From Streptomyces narbonensis (GTDB lineage: Bacteria; Actinomycetota; Actinomycetes; Streptomycetales; Streptomycetaceae): a stretch of 64,000 bases of DNA. The notes beneath the pieces are model-generated. The model saw only the letters and a list, made by a program, of their open reading frames with translations, was not told the DNA's origin and did not search any database. The stretch is from positions 62,001-126,000 of the forward strand of contig NZ_BMSF01000009.1 of NCBI RefSeq assembly GCF_014649015.1. The letters run 5' to 3'. A program made the position numbers and the translations under genes. Positions 1 to 7,470 of this stretch are shown here, piece by piece. Position 1 is the stretch's first letter; each line of letters begins with the position of its first letter.

Positions 1-631
1 CGCCGTAGGTCGATCCCGCGATGGTGGTGGCGACGTGCGTGCCGTGGCCGTTGCCGTCCTGGGCGACGGTGTCGCCGTCGACCGCGTCGTAGCCGTTCAC
101 GGCCCGCCCGCCGAACTGCGCGTGCGAGACGCGGACGCCGGTGTCGATGACGTACGCGGTGACGCCCGCACCCGCCGGGTCGGGGTACGTGTACGTGCCG
201 TTGAGCGGCAGGTTCGCCTGGTCGATGCGGTCCAGACCCCAGGGCGCGCCGGTCTGCGTGGCGTCGGCGCGGAAGACCTGGTTCTGCTCGACCGAGGCGA
301 CGGCGGGGTCGGCGGCGAGGCGGCGGGCCTCCGTCGCTCCGAGGGTGGCCGTGTAACCGTTGAGGGCGGAGCCGAAGGTCTTGCGGACCGTGCCCCCGTA
401 ACCGGATATCAGGTCCCGGCCCTTGGTGGAGGCGGCCCTGAAGCCCGCACCCTGCTTCAGGGTGACGATGTAGCTGCCGGGCACCGCGTCGGCCGAACCG
501 GCCGCGAGGACGACGCCCTCGGCGGGGGCCGCCTGGGCGGGGACGGCGGCGAAGGTACCGAGCAGGGCGGCCGCGGTCGCGGCGGACACGGTCAGCGCGA
601 GCCGGGCCCTGGTGTGCTGAGGGAGTGCCAT
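1..631 (-). CDS. Secreted S8 family serine protease (subtilisin), 5' part
   Basis: This is the N-terminal part of an extracellular subtilisin-like protease; the rest lies beyond the left edge. The ATG at 631 follows a GGAGG Shine-Dalgarno. Residues 1-35 form a signal peptide (RLALTVSAATAAALLGTFAA, then an AQA-type cleavage site). Residues about 48-120 are an inhibitor-I9 propeptide that starts PGSYIVTLK and would be removed on maturation. The catalytic domain opens with the aspartate motif AYVIDTGV and the histidine motif GNGHGTHVA; the serine motif is outside the window. The fold and secreted location are clear; the substrate is unknown. The 408 bases between this gene and the next start (632-1039) hold no other gene, only the operator and promoter of the two-component system. 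Confidence 0.93.
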   Translation of the reverse strand, partial: MALPQHTRARLALTVSAATAAALLGTFAAVPAQAAPAEGVVLAAGSADAVPGSYIVTLKQGAGFRAASTKGRDLISGYGGTVRKTFGSALNGYTATLGATEARRLAADPAVASVEQNQVFRADATQTGAPWGLDRIDQANLPLNGTYTYPDPAGAGVTAYVIDTGVRVSHAQFGGRAVNGYDAVDGDTVAQDGNGHGTHVATTIAGSTYG

Positions 632-908
632 ACGAGGGAGTCCTCCTCTTCGGCGTCGCGCCTCGTGTGGGGCGGCGCGACAGTGGGGGCGCGTGTGGGT
701 CACACGCACGGCCGGGAGCCGTGTGGGGCGCTCCGGGTGATCAGCAGACTGTCCGGTCTACGGGCGTAGCTCAAGGGAGTTGGGGTCTTGTCATGCATCT
801 GCCACACTGCCGCAATCGAACTCCCGTCGAACCCATGGAAAACGCCCACGGCCCCGCCCGAGAACACCTCCGGACCCGCCGGGAATCCACTCGGCCCGCG
901 CCCTCATA

Positions 909-974
909 CCTGAGAGCCAGACGGGAGAATGGCTCTGCAGAGGGAGGCCGACAAACAGTGCCGCGACCTAGCCT
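909..974 (+). promoter_or_regulatory. Operator/promoter of the two-component system (copy 1)
   Basis: An inverted repeat GAGCCA-N10-TGGCTC at 914-935 is preceded by TACCTGA and followed by a GGGAGG block. The same arrangement recurs at 3018-3084. A TAGCCT at 969-974 begins exactly 55 bases after the first half-site, as does TACGGT in the second copy, so it is a plausible -10 box. The shared spacing makes a common regulator, most simply the adjacent NarL-type response regulator, the best guess; the binding itself is inference. Confidence 0.6.
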
Positions 975-1039
975 CATGCCCGGACGAGCCGGTGTGGCCT
1001 GAGGGCGATCCGGCTTCGTTTCCGGACGATACTGAGCCT

Positions 1040-2299
1040 ATGGACAGGGCGGAGCAGGGCGGCGTGCGCGGGGCGCTGATCACGATGGGGGCGGATCTCT
1101 TCCCGCCGGGCCCGCAGCCGATGCCGCCCATGGGCGGGCCGCGCGCCCTGCGGTGGCTGCCGCATCTGGCGATCACCGCGGTGGCCGTCTTCGCCGGGGT
1201 CTCCGCCACCGAGGACATGGCGTACAGACTCCTCGGGATCGCCCACGCGGCCCTGCTCGTCGTCGCGTTGCGCCGGCCGCTGCCGGCCTGGTGGCTGTCG
1301 CTGGTGACGCTGCCGCTGTTCTCGCTCCACCCGCCCCTTGCCCCTTATCTGGGATGGGCCTGGGCCGTCCACGCCGGGCTGCTGTTCCTCCTCGCGCTGC
1401 GCAACCCGCCGCGGGTCATGGCCGAGACGGTGACGGCGAGCACGGTGTCGCTCCTGGCCGTCGAGGTGGCGGTCGGCAGCGGGACCTGGCCCCGGCGCTT
1501 CACCGTGCTCGTCCTGCTGATGTTCGCCCTCGCGGTGGCCGCCGCGACCGGGGTGCGCCGGACGCGTGAGGTCCACGCCCGGCTCGCCCGGCAGGAGGCG
1601 GACCTGGCCCGGGAACGGGCGCGCCGCACGGTGCTCGAGGAACGCGCCCGTATCGCCCGCGAGCTGCACGACGTGGTCGCCCACCACATGTCCGTCATCT
1701 CCATCCAGGCCGACGCCGCCCCCTACCGGGTCGCCGACCCGCCCGGGGAACTGGTCGCGGCCCTGGCCGACATCCGCACGGGCGCCCAGCAGGGACTGAC
1801 CGAGCTGCGCCGCCTCCTGGGCGTGCTGCGCTCCGAGGAACACCCCGACGGCACGGCCTTCGGGGCCCCGCAGCCCACCCTGGAGCGGCTCGACGACCTC
1901 CTCGCCGGGGTGCGCGCGGCCGGGCTCGACGTGACCGCGGCCCGCACCGGAGCCAGCCGCCCGCTGCCCGACGGTGTGGAACTGTCCGCCTACCGCATCG
2001 TGCAGGAGGCACTCAGCAACACGCTGCGCCATGCCCCCGGCGCCACCGCCCGCGTCGAACTCGCCTACACGGGCTCGGCTCTGCGCCTGCGGGTCCTCAA
2101 CGGCCCCGGGCACGGGCCCGTCCGTCCCTCGCCAGGGGCCGGACACGGCGTCCTCGGGATGCGCGAACGGGCCGCGATGCTCGGCGGACGGCTCGCCACG
2201 GGCCCGACCCCCGACGGCGGCTACGAGGTCACCGCTCTCCTGCCGGTGCCCCCGACCGCCGGCCCCCGCGCAGACACGGACAAGGAACAGACCGCATGA
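1040..2299 (+). CDS. Two-component sensor histidine kinase (HisKA_3/DesK-like)
   Basis: Membrane sensor kinase that should autophosphorylate on histidine and pass phosphate to the regulator encoded next. Hydrophobic stretches in roughly the first 160 residues form several membrane segments. A coiled region with RARRTVLEERARIARELHD leads into the HisKA_3 dimerisation domain, where the phosphoacceptor His is in ARELHDVVAHHM. The ATPase domain shows YRIVQEALSNTLRHA (N box) and GHGVLGMRERA (G box). An in-frame ATG at 929 lies inside the conserved operator and upstream of the inferred -10 box, so I reject it. The ATG at 1040 is the longest start downstream; GTG 1064 and ATG 1085 are alternatives. 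The 3' end overlaps the regulator by ATGA. The signal sensed is unknown. Confidence 0.88.
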   Translation: MDRAEQGGVRGALITMGADLFPPGPQPMPPMGGPRALRWLPHLAITAVAVFAGVSATEDMAYRLLGIAHAALLVVALRRPLPAWWLSLVTLPLFSLHPPLAPYLGWAWAVHAGLLFLLALRNPPRVMAETVTASTVSLLAVEVAVGSGTWPRRFTVLVLLMFALAVAAATGVRRTREVHARLARQEADLARERARRTVLEERARIARELHDVVAHHMSVISIQADAAPYRVADPPGELVAALADIRTGAQQGLTELRRLLGVLRSEEHPDGTAFGAPQPTLERLDDLLAGVRAAGLDVTAARTGASRPLPDGVELSAYRIVQEALSNTLRHAPGATARVELAYTGSALRLRVLNGPGHGPVRPSPGAGHGVLGMRERAAMLGGRLATGPTPDGGYEVTALLPVPPTAGPRADTDKEQTA

Positions 2300-2970
2300 C
2301 GATCCGAGTGATGATCGCCGACGACCAGGCGATGGTCCGCGAAGCCTTCTCGGTGCTCCTGGGCGCCCAGCCCGACATCGAGGTGATCGCGACCGCCGTG
2401 GACGGCCTGGAAGCGGTGGTGAAGGCGGAGGAACTCCGCCCCGACGTGATAGTCATGGACATCCGGATGCCCGGGCTGAACGGCATCGACGCCACGCGGC
2501 GGATCACCGAGCAGCCCGACCAGGCCGCCAGGATCCTGGTCCTGACCACCTTCGACCTCGACGAGTACGTGTACGAGGCGCTGCGGGCGGGAGCCGGAGG
2601 CTTCCTCCTCAAGGACGCCTCCGGGGTGCAACTGGCCGAAGCCGTCCGTGTCGTCGCCGCGGGGGAAGCCCTGCTGTCCCCGGAGATCACCAAGCGGCTC
2701 GTCCTGGAGTTCGCGCGGCTGAGCACCCCGGCGAAGCCCCCCGCCCAGGTGCGGATCGAGGGCCTGACCCAGCGCGAGACCGACGTGCTCAGGCTCGTCG
2801 CGCAAGGCCTGTCGAACGCGGAGATCGCCGCCGAACTCGTCGTCGCCGAGCAGACGGTCAAGACCCACATGGGCAACGTCCTGCGCAAGCTCCAGCTGCG
2901 GGACCGCACGCAGGCGGCCGTCTTCGCCTACGAGACGGGGCTCGTCGCACCCGGCCGGACGCACCTGTGA
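2296..2970 (+). CDS. NarL/FixJ family response regulator
   Basis: DNA-binding partner of the preceding kinase, translationally coupled through an ATGA overlap. The receiver domain (residues about 3-120) has the acidic pair in IADDQAMVRE and the phosphoacceptor Asp in VIVMDIRMPG, then the conserved LTTFDLDEYVYEAL and LLKDAS segments. A LuxR-type helix-turn-helix covers about residues 155-215 (LTQRETDVLRLVAQGLSNAE and EQTVKTHMGNVLRKL). At 224 residues the length is standard for the family. The duplicated inverted repeats upstream of the kinase gene and of the next gene downstream are the likely targets, which would make the system autoregulatory and put the hydrolase under its control. That target assignment is inferred from position only. 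Confidence 0.93.
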   Translation: MTIRVMIADDQAMVREAFSVLLGAQPDIEVIATAVDGLEAVVKAEELRPDVIVMDIRMPGLNGIDATRRITEQPDQAARILVLTTFDLDEYVYEALRAGAGGFLLKDASGVQLAEAVRVVAAGEALLSPEITKRLVLEFARLSTPAKPPAQVRIEGLTQRETDVLRLVAQGLSNAEIAAELVVAEQTVKTHMGNVLRKLQLRDRTQAAVFAYETGLVAPGRTHL

Positions 2971-3017
2971 CCGCGGCGACGCGGGGAAGCGGCCCCCGGC
3001 GTCCGGGCCGGCCCCCT

Positions 3018-3084
3018 ACCTGAGAGCCATGCCCGCGGATGGCTCCGCGGCGGGAGGTGCCGTCGGGCGTCCGGTTCCTACGGT
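3018..3084 (+). promoter_or_regulatory. Operator/promoter of the hydrolase gene (copy 2)
   Basis: GAGCCA-N10-TGGCTC at 3024-3045, preceded by TACCTGA and followed by GGGAGG, matches the element at 909-974 in half-sites and spacer length. TACGGT at 3079-3084 starts 55 bases after the first half-site and is the likely -10 box. The site is positioned as expected for an activator. It lies between the response regulator gene and the hydrolase gene. Confidence 0.6.
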
Positions 3085-3199
3085 TGTTGCTCCGTGAGCC
3101 GGTGCCTCGCCGCCCCGACGGCGACCGTCAAGTGCCCCGCTCGCAACCGCCCCTTCCCGGACGGCGGAAGCCGCCCCACGCCATCACAGGAGCCTCGTC

Positions 3200-4399
3200 A
3201 TGACCACACGCCACGATCCCGGCGGTCCGACCACCCGGCGGGTCCGGATCCTGCGGGCCACGGCCGCCGTCCTGGCCTCCTTCCTCGCGTTCCCGACCCT
3301 CGCCGTCGTCCTCGGCGCGTACGTCCCCGCCGTTCCCAAGGCGGGGGTGATCGGACCGGTTCTGGGCGGGCAGTACCCCTTCCACATCGCCCTGATCGCC
3401 CTCGTCGCGGCCGCGTTCGCCGCGCTGGCCCGGCGCGGCGGCCTCCTTCGCTGGGGACGCGCGGTCACCGTCATCGCGGCAGTGTGCACCGTGGGCGCGC
3501 TGGTCATCGGCGCGGTCCAGTTCCGGGCCGCCCGGAAGGCCGGCACCGACATCTCCCTCGCCCAGGTCTTCACGGAACTCGGCTACCCGTCGGCCGAGCC
3601 GGACACCACGCGGACGTACGCGACCCTCGACGGCGAGACGCTCCGTGTGGACGCGTACCTGCCCGAGAAGAACCCGGGTCGGAAGGCCCCCGCCGTCGTG
3701 CTCGCCCACGCCGGCGGCTTCCACACCTTCGACAAGTCCGACCTGCGGGGCACCGGCCGCTGGCTCGCCGACCACGGCGTCGCCGTCTTCGCCGTCGACT
3801 ACCGGCTGGCCCGCCCCGACCGGCCCACCTGGAACAAGGCCCCCCAGGACCTCGCCACCGCCCTGGGCTGGGTCCAGGACCACGCGGACACGTACGGCAT
3901 CGACCCCTCCCGGATCTCGCTGGGCGGCATGTCCGCCGGCGGCACCCTGGCCATGAACACCGCCTACCGCCTCCACAACGGCACCATCACCCCCAGTCGG
4001 GGAACCACCCCCGAGGCTCCGGCCTCCGTGATCGGCTTCTACCCCGGCACCGACGTGAACTCCATGTGGAAGACCGACGTGGCCGGCACCCGCGACGCGG
4101 CGCGGATGTTCACCGGCGGCACCCCCCGACAGCACCCGGACCGCTACCGCGAGGTGTCCCCGACCTCCGACCTCCGCCCCGGCCTGCCCCCGACCCTCCT
4201 GGTCGTCGGCGATCGCGACCGCAGTGCCCGGCCCGAGACCGTCAACGACTTCGCCGACGCGCTCAGGAAGCACAACGTCCGCACCGACCTCAGGGAACTC
4301 CCCTTCGCCGAGCACGCCTTCGATGACGCCTACGGGAGCCTCACCTCCCAGACCAGCCGACAGATCCTGCTGGACTTCCTCACCGAGAACATCTCCTGA
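3200..4399 (+). CDS. Membrane-anchored alpha/beta hydrolase
   Basis: A 399-residue protein with an N-terminal membrane region (three hydrophobic segments within residues about 17-105) followed by an alpha/beta-hydrolase (esterase/lipase-like) domain. The domain shows the oxyanion-hole motif LAHAGGF, the nucleophile elbow GGMSAGG, the acid in LLVVGDRDR and the histidine in FAEHAFDD. The ATG follows AGGAG. The catalytic domain is probably exposed outside the cell, but topology cannot be settled from sequence. It is transcribed from a promoter carrying the same inverted repeat as the two-component operon just upstream, so it is probably a target of that system, perhaps in a cell-envelope response. 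The substrate is unknown. Confidence 0.85.
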   Translation: MTTRHDPGGPTTRRVRILRATAAVLASFLAFPTLAVVLGAYVPAVPKAGVIGPVLGGQYPFHIALIALVAAAFAALARRGGLLRWGRAVTVIAAVCTVGALVIGAVQFRAARKAGTDISLAQVFTELGYPSAEPDTTRTYATLDGETLRVDAYLPEKNPGRKAPAVVLAHAGGFHTFDKSDLRGTGRWLADHGVAVFAVDYRLARPDRPTWNKAPQDLATALGWVQDHADTYGIDPSRISLGGMSAGGTLAMNTAYRLHNGTITPSRGTTPEAPASVIGFYPGTDVNSMWKTDVAGTRDAARMFTGGTPRQHPDRYREVSPTSDLRPGLPPTLLVVGDRDRSARPETVNDFADALRKHNVRTDLRELPFAEHAFDDAYGSLTSQTSRQILLDFLTENIS

Positions 4400-4451
4400 C
4401 CCTGCTGCCGCACAGGCACCCCGAACCACCCCACAACCCTGCACCACCCGC

Positions 4452-5447
4452 TCAGGCTCCCGGGAGGACCAGGACCTCGACGTCCGCCCCGGCCGGCACT
4501 CCGCCGGGCGGGACGACCGCGAGGCCGTGGGCGCGCGCGAGGCCTCGGAGCGTCCTCGCCGGTTCGTCGCACGGGACCGGCCCGACCCCGTGCGCCACGC
4601 GCCGCACCGGCAGCAGCCGGGTGTCGTGCGGGTGCCCGGGGAGCGCCGTCACGGCGGCAGTCCGGTACGAGTCCGGGGCCGGGTCCGTGTGGCCACCGAG
4701 GCGGCGCAGCAGCGGTACGACGAGGGTGACCGCGCCGGCGACGGCGGCCGTCGGGTCGCCGGGCAGGCCGACCAGAAGGCGGGGCGAGCCGTCGGGGTCC
4801 GGTGACAGTTCGGCGAGCCGCATGGGGTGACCGGGCCGTACGGCGACGGAGTCGACCAGGAGGCGTGCGCCCGCGCCGAAGCCCGAATCGGTACCCGTAC
4901 CCGTACCGCCGATGGTGACGACGACGTCCGCGGTGGAGCCGCGCACGGCCTCCCGCAGGAGGCACCCCGGGTCGCGCGCCACGGAACGGCGGCCGATCAC
5001 CTCCGCGCCGTGGTGGGCCGCCCACGACGCGAGGAGCGGGCCGGTCCACGGGAACTCGTCGCCGAGGAGCAGGAGTTCCAGACGGGGACGGCGGTGCACG
5101 ACCAGCCGGTCGTGACCCGCGGCGGCGGCCAGTGCGGCGACGACCGGAGTCACGGTCGCCCCTGCGGGGAGCAGGATGTCCGCCGACGCGGCGAGGGCCG
5201 TCAGCGGTGCGGCGAGGGCGTGCCCGAGGGCCTCGTCGAGCGCGCGGCCGACGACGGGCAGCGGCTGCCCGGCGCTGTCCCGGGCCCGGTCACGGGCCTG
5301 CTCCCACGACAGTGGCCCGCCCGCGGGCCCGGTCGCGAGAACCGGCGCGGGCGACCGTACGCCGCTCGTCCCGAGGAGCCGTTCGAGGGCGAGCTCCCCG
5401 TCCAGTTCGGCTTCGGCGGCGGCGATCCACTCGCGCATCTGGTACAT
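4452..5447 (-). CDS. MoeA-like molybdopterin-binding protein, shortened
   Basis: The 331-residue product resembles MoeA, which inserts molybdenum into molybdopterin, but is shorter than the roughly 400 residues usual for that enzyme. The middle and C-terminal parts are recognisable: ADILLPAGATVTPV, a MoCF-like domain with VVVTIGGTGTGTDSG, and LLVGLPGDPTAAVAG. The usual N-terminal MoeA region with its conserved MDGYA segment is absent. ATG 5447 follows AAGGGGAG; a longer in-frame start at 5633 lacks such support. The GGxSxGxxD loop typical of the family reads GGTGTGTDSG, so normal catalysis is doubtful. It may be a divergent relative with another role. It converges with the hydrolase gene and diverges from the next gene. 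Confidence 0.75.
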   Translation of the reverse strand: MYQMREWIAAAEAELDGELALERLLGTSGVRSPAPVLATGPAGGPLSWEQARDRARDSAGQPLPVVGRALDEALGHALAAPLTALAASADILLPAGATVTPVVAALAAAAGHDRLVVHRRPRLELLLLGDEFPWTGPLLASWAAHHGAEVIGRRSVARDPGCLLREAVRGSTADVVVTIGGTGTGTDSGFGAGARLLVDSVAVRPGHPMRLAELSPDPDGSPRLLVGLPGDPTAAVAGAVTLVVPLLRRLGGHTDPAPDSYRTAAVTALPGHPHDTRLLPVRRVAHGVGPVPCDEPARTLRGLARAHGLAVVPPGGVPAGADVEVLVLPGA

Positions 5448-5636
5448 CCGGCTCCCCTTCTCCCCGCGTTCTCGGGGCCCGCCCTCGTGCGGCGCCGGAC
5501 CGTCGGCGGCGCCCATCCGACCACAGAACCCCTGTACAGAGCCGTGCGACACATCGGAGACACCTCTTTGACATTGCCCGGGAGGTCCCGCGAGGCTTCC
5601 CGTGACGTCTGTGCCGGAACGACGAAAGGACAAGTC

Positions 5637-6074
5637 ATGCCCCTCGAAGGCGAGTACGAGCCCAGCCCGACGGCCTGGGTGCGCAACCAGGTCGAGCGGT
5701 ACGAGTCGTCAGGCGGGACGAAGGGGACCACGATGCGGGGCCTGCCCGTGGTCCTGGTGACGAGCGTCGGCGCGCGCAGCGGCAGACTCCGCAAGACGCC
5801 GCTCATGCGGGTGGAGCACGAGGGCGCGTACGCCCTGGTGGCGTCGAACGGCGGGGCGGTGAAGCACCCCGTCTGGTACCACAACCTGGTCGCCGATCCC
5901 CTGGTCGAGCTCCGCGACGGCACCCGGACCTGGGACATGAAGGCCCGGCTGGTCACGGGCGAGGAGCGGCAGGCGTGGTGGGAGCGGGCGGTCGAGGCCT
6001 TCGCCGACTACGCGGACTACCAGCGGAAGACGGACCGCGAGATCCCGGTCTTCGTGGTCGAGCCCATCGGCTAG
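5637..6074 (+). CDS. Nitroreductase/deazaflavin-dependent (F420-type) oxidoreductase
   Basis: A 145-residue protein of the Ddn-like split-barrel family, members of which use F420 or related flavins. Family features visible are PTAWVRNQVERYESSGG near the N-terminus, VVLVTSVGARSGRLRKTPL (the conserved GxxSGxxRxTPL core), VKHPVWYHNLVADPLVEL, and a C-terminal block with ERQAWWERAVEAFADYADYQ and PVFVVEP. The ATG is preceded by AAAGGA. Length is normal for the family. The physiological substrate is unknown, and no partner enzyme is adjacent. Confidence 0.9.
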   Translation: MPLEGEYEPSPTAWVRNQVERYESSGGTKGTTMRGLPVVLVTSVGARSGRLRKTPLMRVEHEGAYALVASNGGAVKHPVWYHNLVADPLVELRDGTRTWDMKARLVTGEERQAWWERAVEAFADYADYQRKTDREIPVFVVEPIG

Positions 6075-6161
6075 TCAGCCGCACTCCGCTCCACAGCGCG
6101 ACGAGAACACCACCGAGTCCCGCGCGGTGACCCGGCGACCCGGCGACCCGGTGACCCGGCG

Positions 6162-6587
6162 TCAGCCGAGTGCCGCGCGGGCGCGGTTGAGGAGGTCGCG
6201 GAAGACGGCGCGCTCGCGGGCGGTGAAGCCGGTGAGCATCTCGTCCTCCAGGTGCTGGACGGCCGGCGCGTGGAGGGCGAGCAGCTCGCGGCCCTCGTCG
6301 GTGAGGCTGATGACGTGCCGCCGCCGGCTCGCCGGGTCCGGGGACCGGGCGATGAGGCCGCGCCGCTCCAGGGCGCCGACCAGGTCGGACATCGACTGGG
6401 GCGTGACGAAGGAGTTGCGGGCGAGCTCCGCCGAGGACATGCCGTCCCGGCGTTCCAGCACGGTCAGGGCCGTGTACTGGAGGGCGGTCACGCCCGAGGG
6501 CCTGAGCAGCTCGTCGAGCCGGGCCCGGGTGGCCAGCTCGACCTGTTTCACCGAGTACAGCAGAGACGGCGGAGCGGCGTCCGTCAC
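6162..6587 (-). CDS. MarR family transcriptional regulator (CouR/PhdR-like by context)
   Basis: A 141-residue winged-helix regulator: VELATRARLDELLRPSGVTA, then the DNA-binding part SSAELARNSFVTPQSMSDLV and the wing RRRHVISLTDEGREL. GTG 6587 follows a GGGGAGGGG Shine-Dalgarno; an ATG at 6608 or 6611 is in frame but sits at the operator. It is divergent from a four-gene CoA-ester operon. Each side of the intergenic region carries one AGGA(A/T)TCCT palindrome, so it probably represses itself and that operon. MarR proteins in analogous hydroxycinnamate clusters respond to the CoA thioester intermediate; that ligand is inferred here, not seen. Confidence 0.87.
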   Translation of the reverse strand: MTDAAPPSLLYSVKQVELATRARLDELLRPSGVTALQYTALTVLERRDGMSSAELARNSFVTPQSMSDLVGALERRGLIARSPDPASRRRHVISLTDEGRELLALHAPAVQHLEDEMLTGFTARERAVFRDLLNRARAALG

Positions 6588-6609
6588 ATCCCCTCCCCTT
6601 CTCACCATC

Positions 6610-6689
6610 ATCAGGAATCCTGTCGAAAATTCTAGCGCAAACCCCCTTGCGTGACGGCGGGGCGCCCTCTGATACTCAGGATTCCTGAT
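6610..6689. promoter_or_regulatory. Divergent promoters with two MarR operators
   Basis: ATCAGGAATCCTG at 6610-6622 and its exact reverse complement CAGGATTCCTGAT at 6677-6689 flank the region. On the plus strand TTGCGT (6647-6652), an 18-base spacer and GATACT (6671-6676) form a promoter whose start point falls inside the second operator. On the minus strand TAGAAT (6634-6629) is the likely -10 box, and its start point lies next to the first operator. Repressor bound to either site would block the promoter. Confidence 0.72.
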
Positions 6690-6705
6690 GATTGAGGAGC
6701 CCTTC

Positions 6706-7470
6706 TTGAGCACGCTTTCGATCGACCGCCGCGACGGAGTGGCGGTCCTGACGCTCTGCCGCCCGGCCAAGCGCAACGCCCTCGACGACGCCACCGTCCT
6801 GCGCATCGAGGAGTTCTTCCGCAAGCCGGGCCCGGACGTCCGGGCCGTCGTCCTGGACGCCGAGGGCGACCACTTCTCGGCCGGGCTCGATCTCGGCGAG
6901 CTGACCGAGCGGTCCACCGAGGAGGCCCTGGAGCACTCGCTCATGTGGCACCGCGTGTTCGACACGATCGAGGGCGGGCGGGTGCCCGTGGTGACCGCGC
7001 TGAAGGGCGCGGTCATCGGCGGCGGTCTGGAGCTGGCGGCCGCCGCGCACCTCCGCGTGGCCGACCCGACCACGTTCTACGCCCTGCCGGAAGGGCAGCG
7101 GGGCCTCTTCGTCGGCGGTGGCGGCTCGGTCCGCGTGCCCCGGCTGATCGGGGCGCACCGGATGGCGGACATGATGCTCACCGGCCGCGTCCTCGACGCC
7201 GCCGAGGGCCAGGCCGTCGGCCTCTCGCACTACCTGACCGAGGAGGGCGGGGCACGCGCCAAGGCCCTGGAGCTCGCGGAGCGGATCGCGGCCAACGCGC
7301 CGCTGACCAACTTCGCCGTCCTCCAGGCGCTCCCCCGCATCGCCGAGGCCTCGCCCGCCGGCGGCCTCCTGCTCGAGTCCCTCATGGCCGCCGTCGCCGC
7401 CGGCAGCACCGACGCCCAGGAGAGGATGCGGGCCTTCCTCGACGGCCGCGCCGGAAAGGTCACCCGATGA
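6706..7470 (+). CDS. Enoyl-CoA hydratase/isomerase family protein
   Basis: Crotonase-fold enzyme, expected to hydrate an enoyl-CoA ester (in a cou/phd-type pathway, the hydroxycinnamoyl-CoA). Visible features are VLTLCRPAKRNALDD near the N-terminus, the oxyanion-hole segments HFSAGLDLGEL and ALKGAVIGGGLELAAAAH, and a downstream PEGQRGLFVGGGGSVRVPRL block. TTG 6706 follows GAGGAG with a six-base spacer and is preferred. ATG 6688 in the same frame is almost at the predicted transcription start and would be near-leaderless. It is the first gene of a four-gene operon; its stop overlaps the next start by ATGA. Confidence 0.9.
   Translation: MSTLSIDRRDGVAVLTLCRPAKRNALDDATVLRIEEFFRKPGPDVRAVVLDAEGDHFSAGLDLGELTERSTEEALEHSLMWHRVFDTIEGGRVPVVTALKGAVIGGGLELAAAAHLRVADPTTFYALPEGQRGLFVGGGGSVRVPRLIGAHRMADMMLTGRVLDAAEGQAVGLSHYLTEEGGARAKALELAERIAANAPLTNFAVLQALPRIAEASPAGGLLLESLMAAVAAGSTDAQERMRAFLDGRAGKVTR

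Noticed and set aside
35..769. Plus-strand open frame over the protease gene
   Set aside because: Antisense to a gene with clear signal peptide, propeptide and catalytic motifs; an artefact of high GC content.
929..1039. In-frame upstream ATG (929) for the histidine kinase
   Set aside because: It lies within the conserved operator and upstream of the inferred -10 box, so it would not be on the transcript.
1153..3023. Long alternative-frame open frames over the two-component genes
   Set aside because: Arg/Pro-rich translations with no domain, overlapping genes with complete motifs and start signals.
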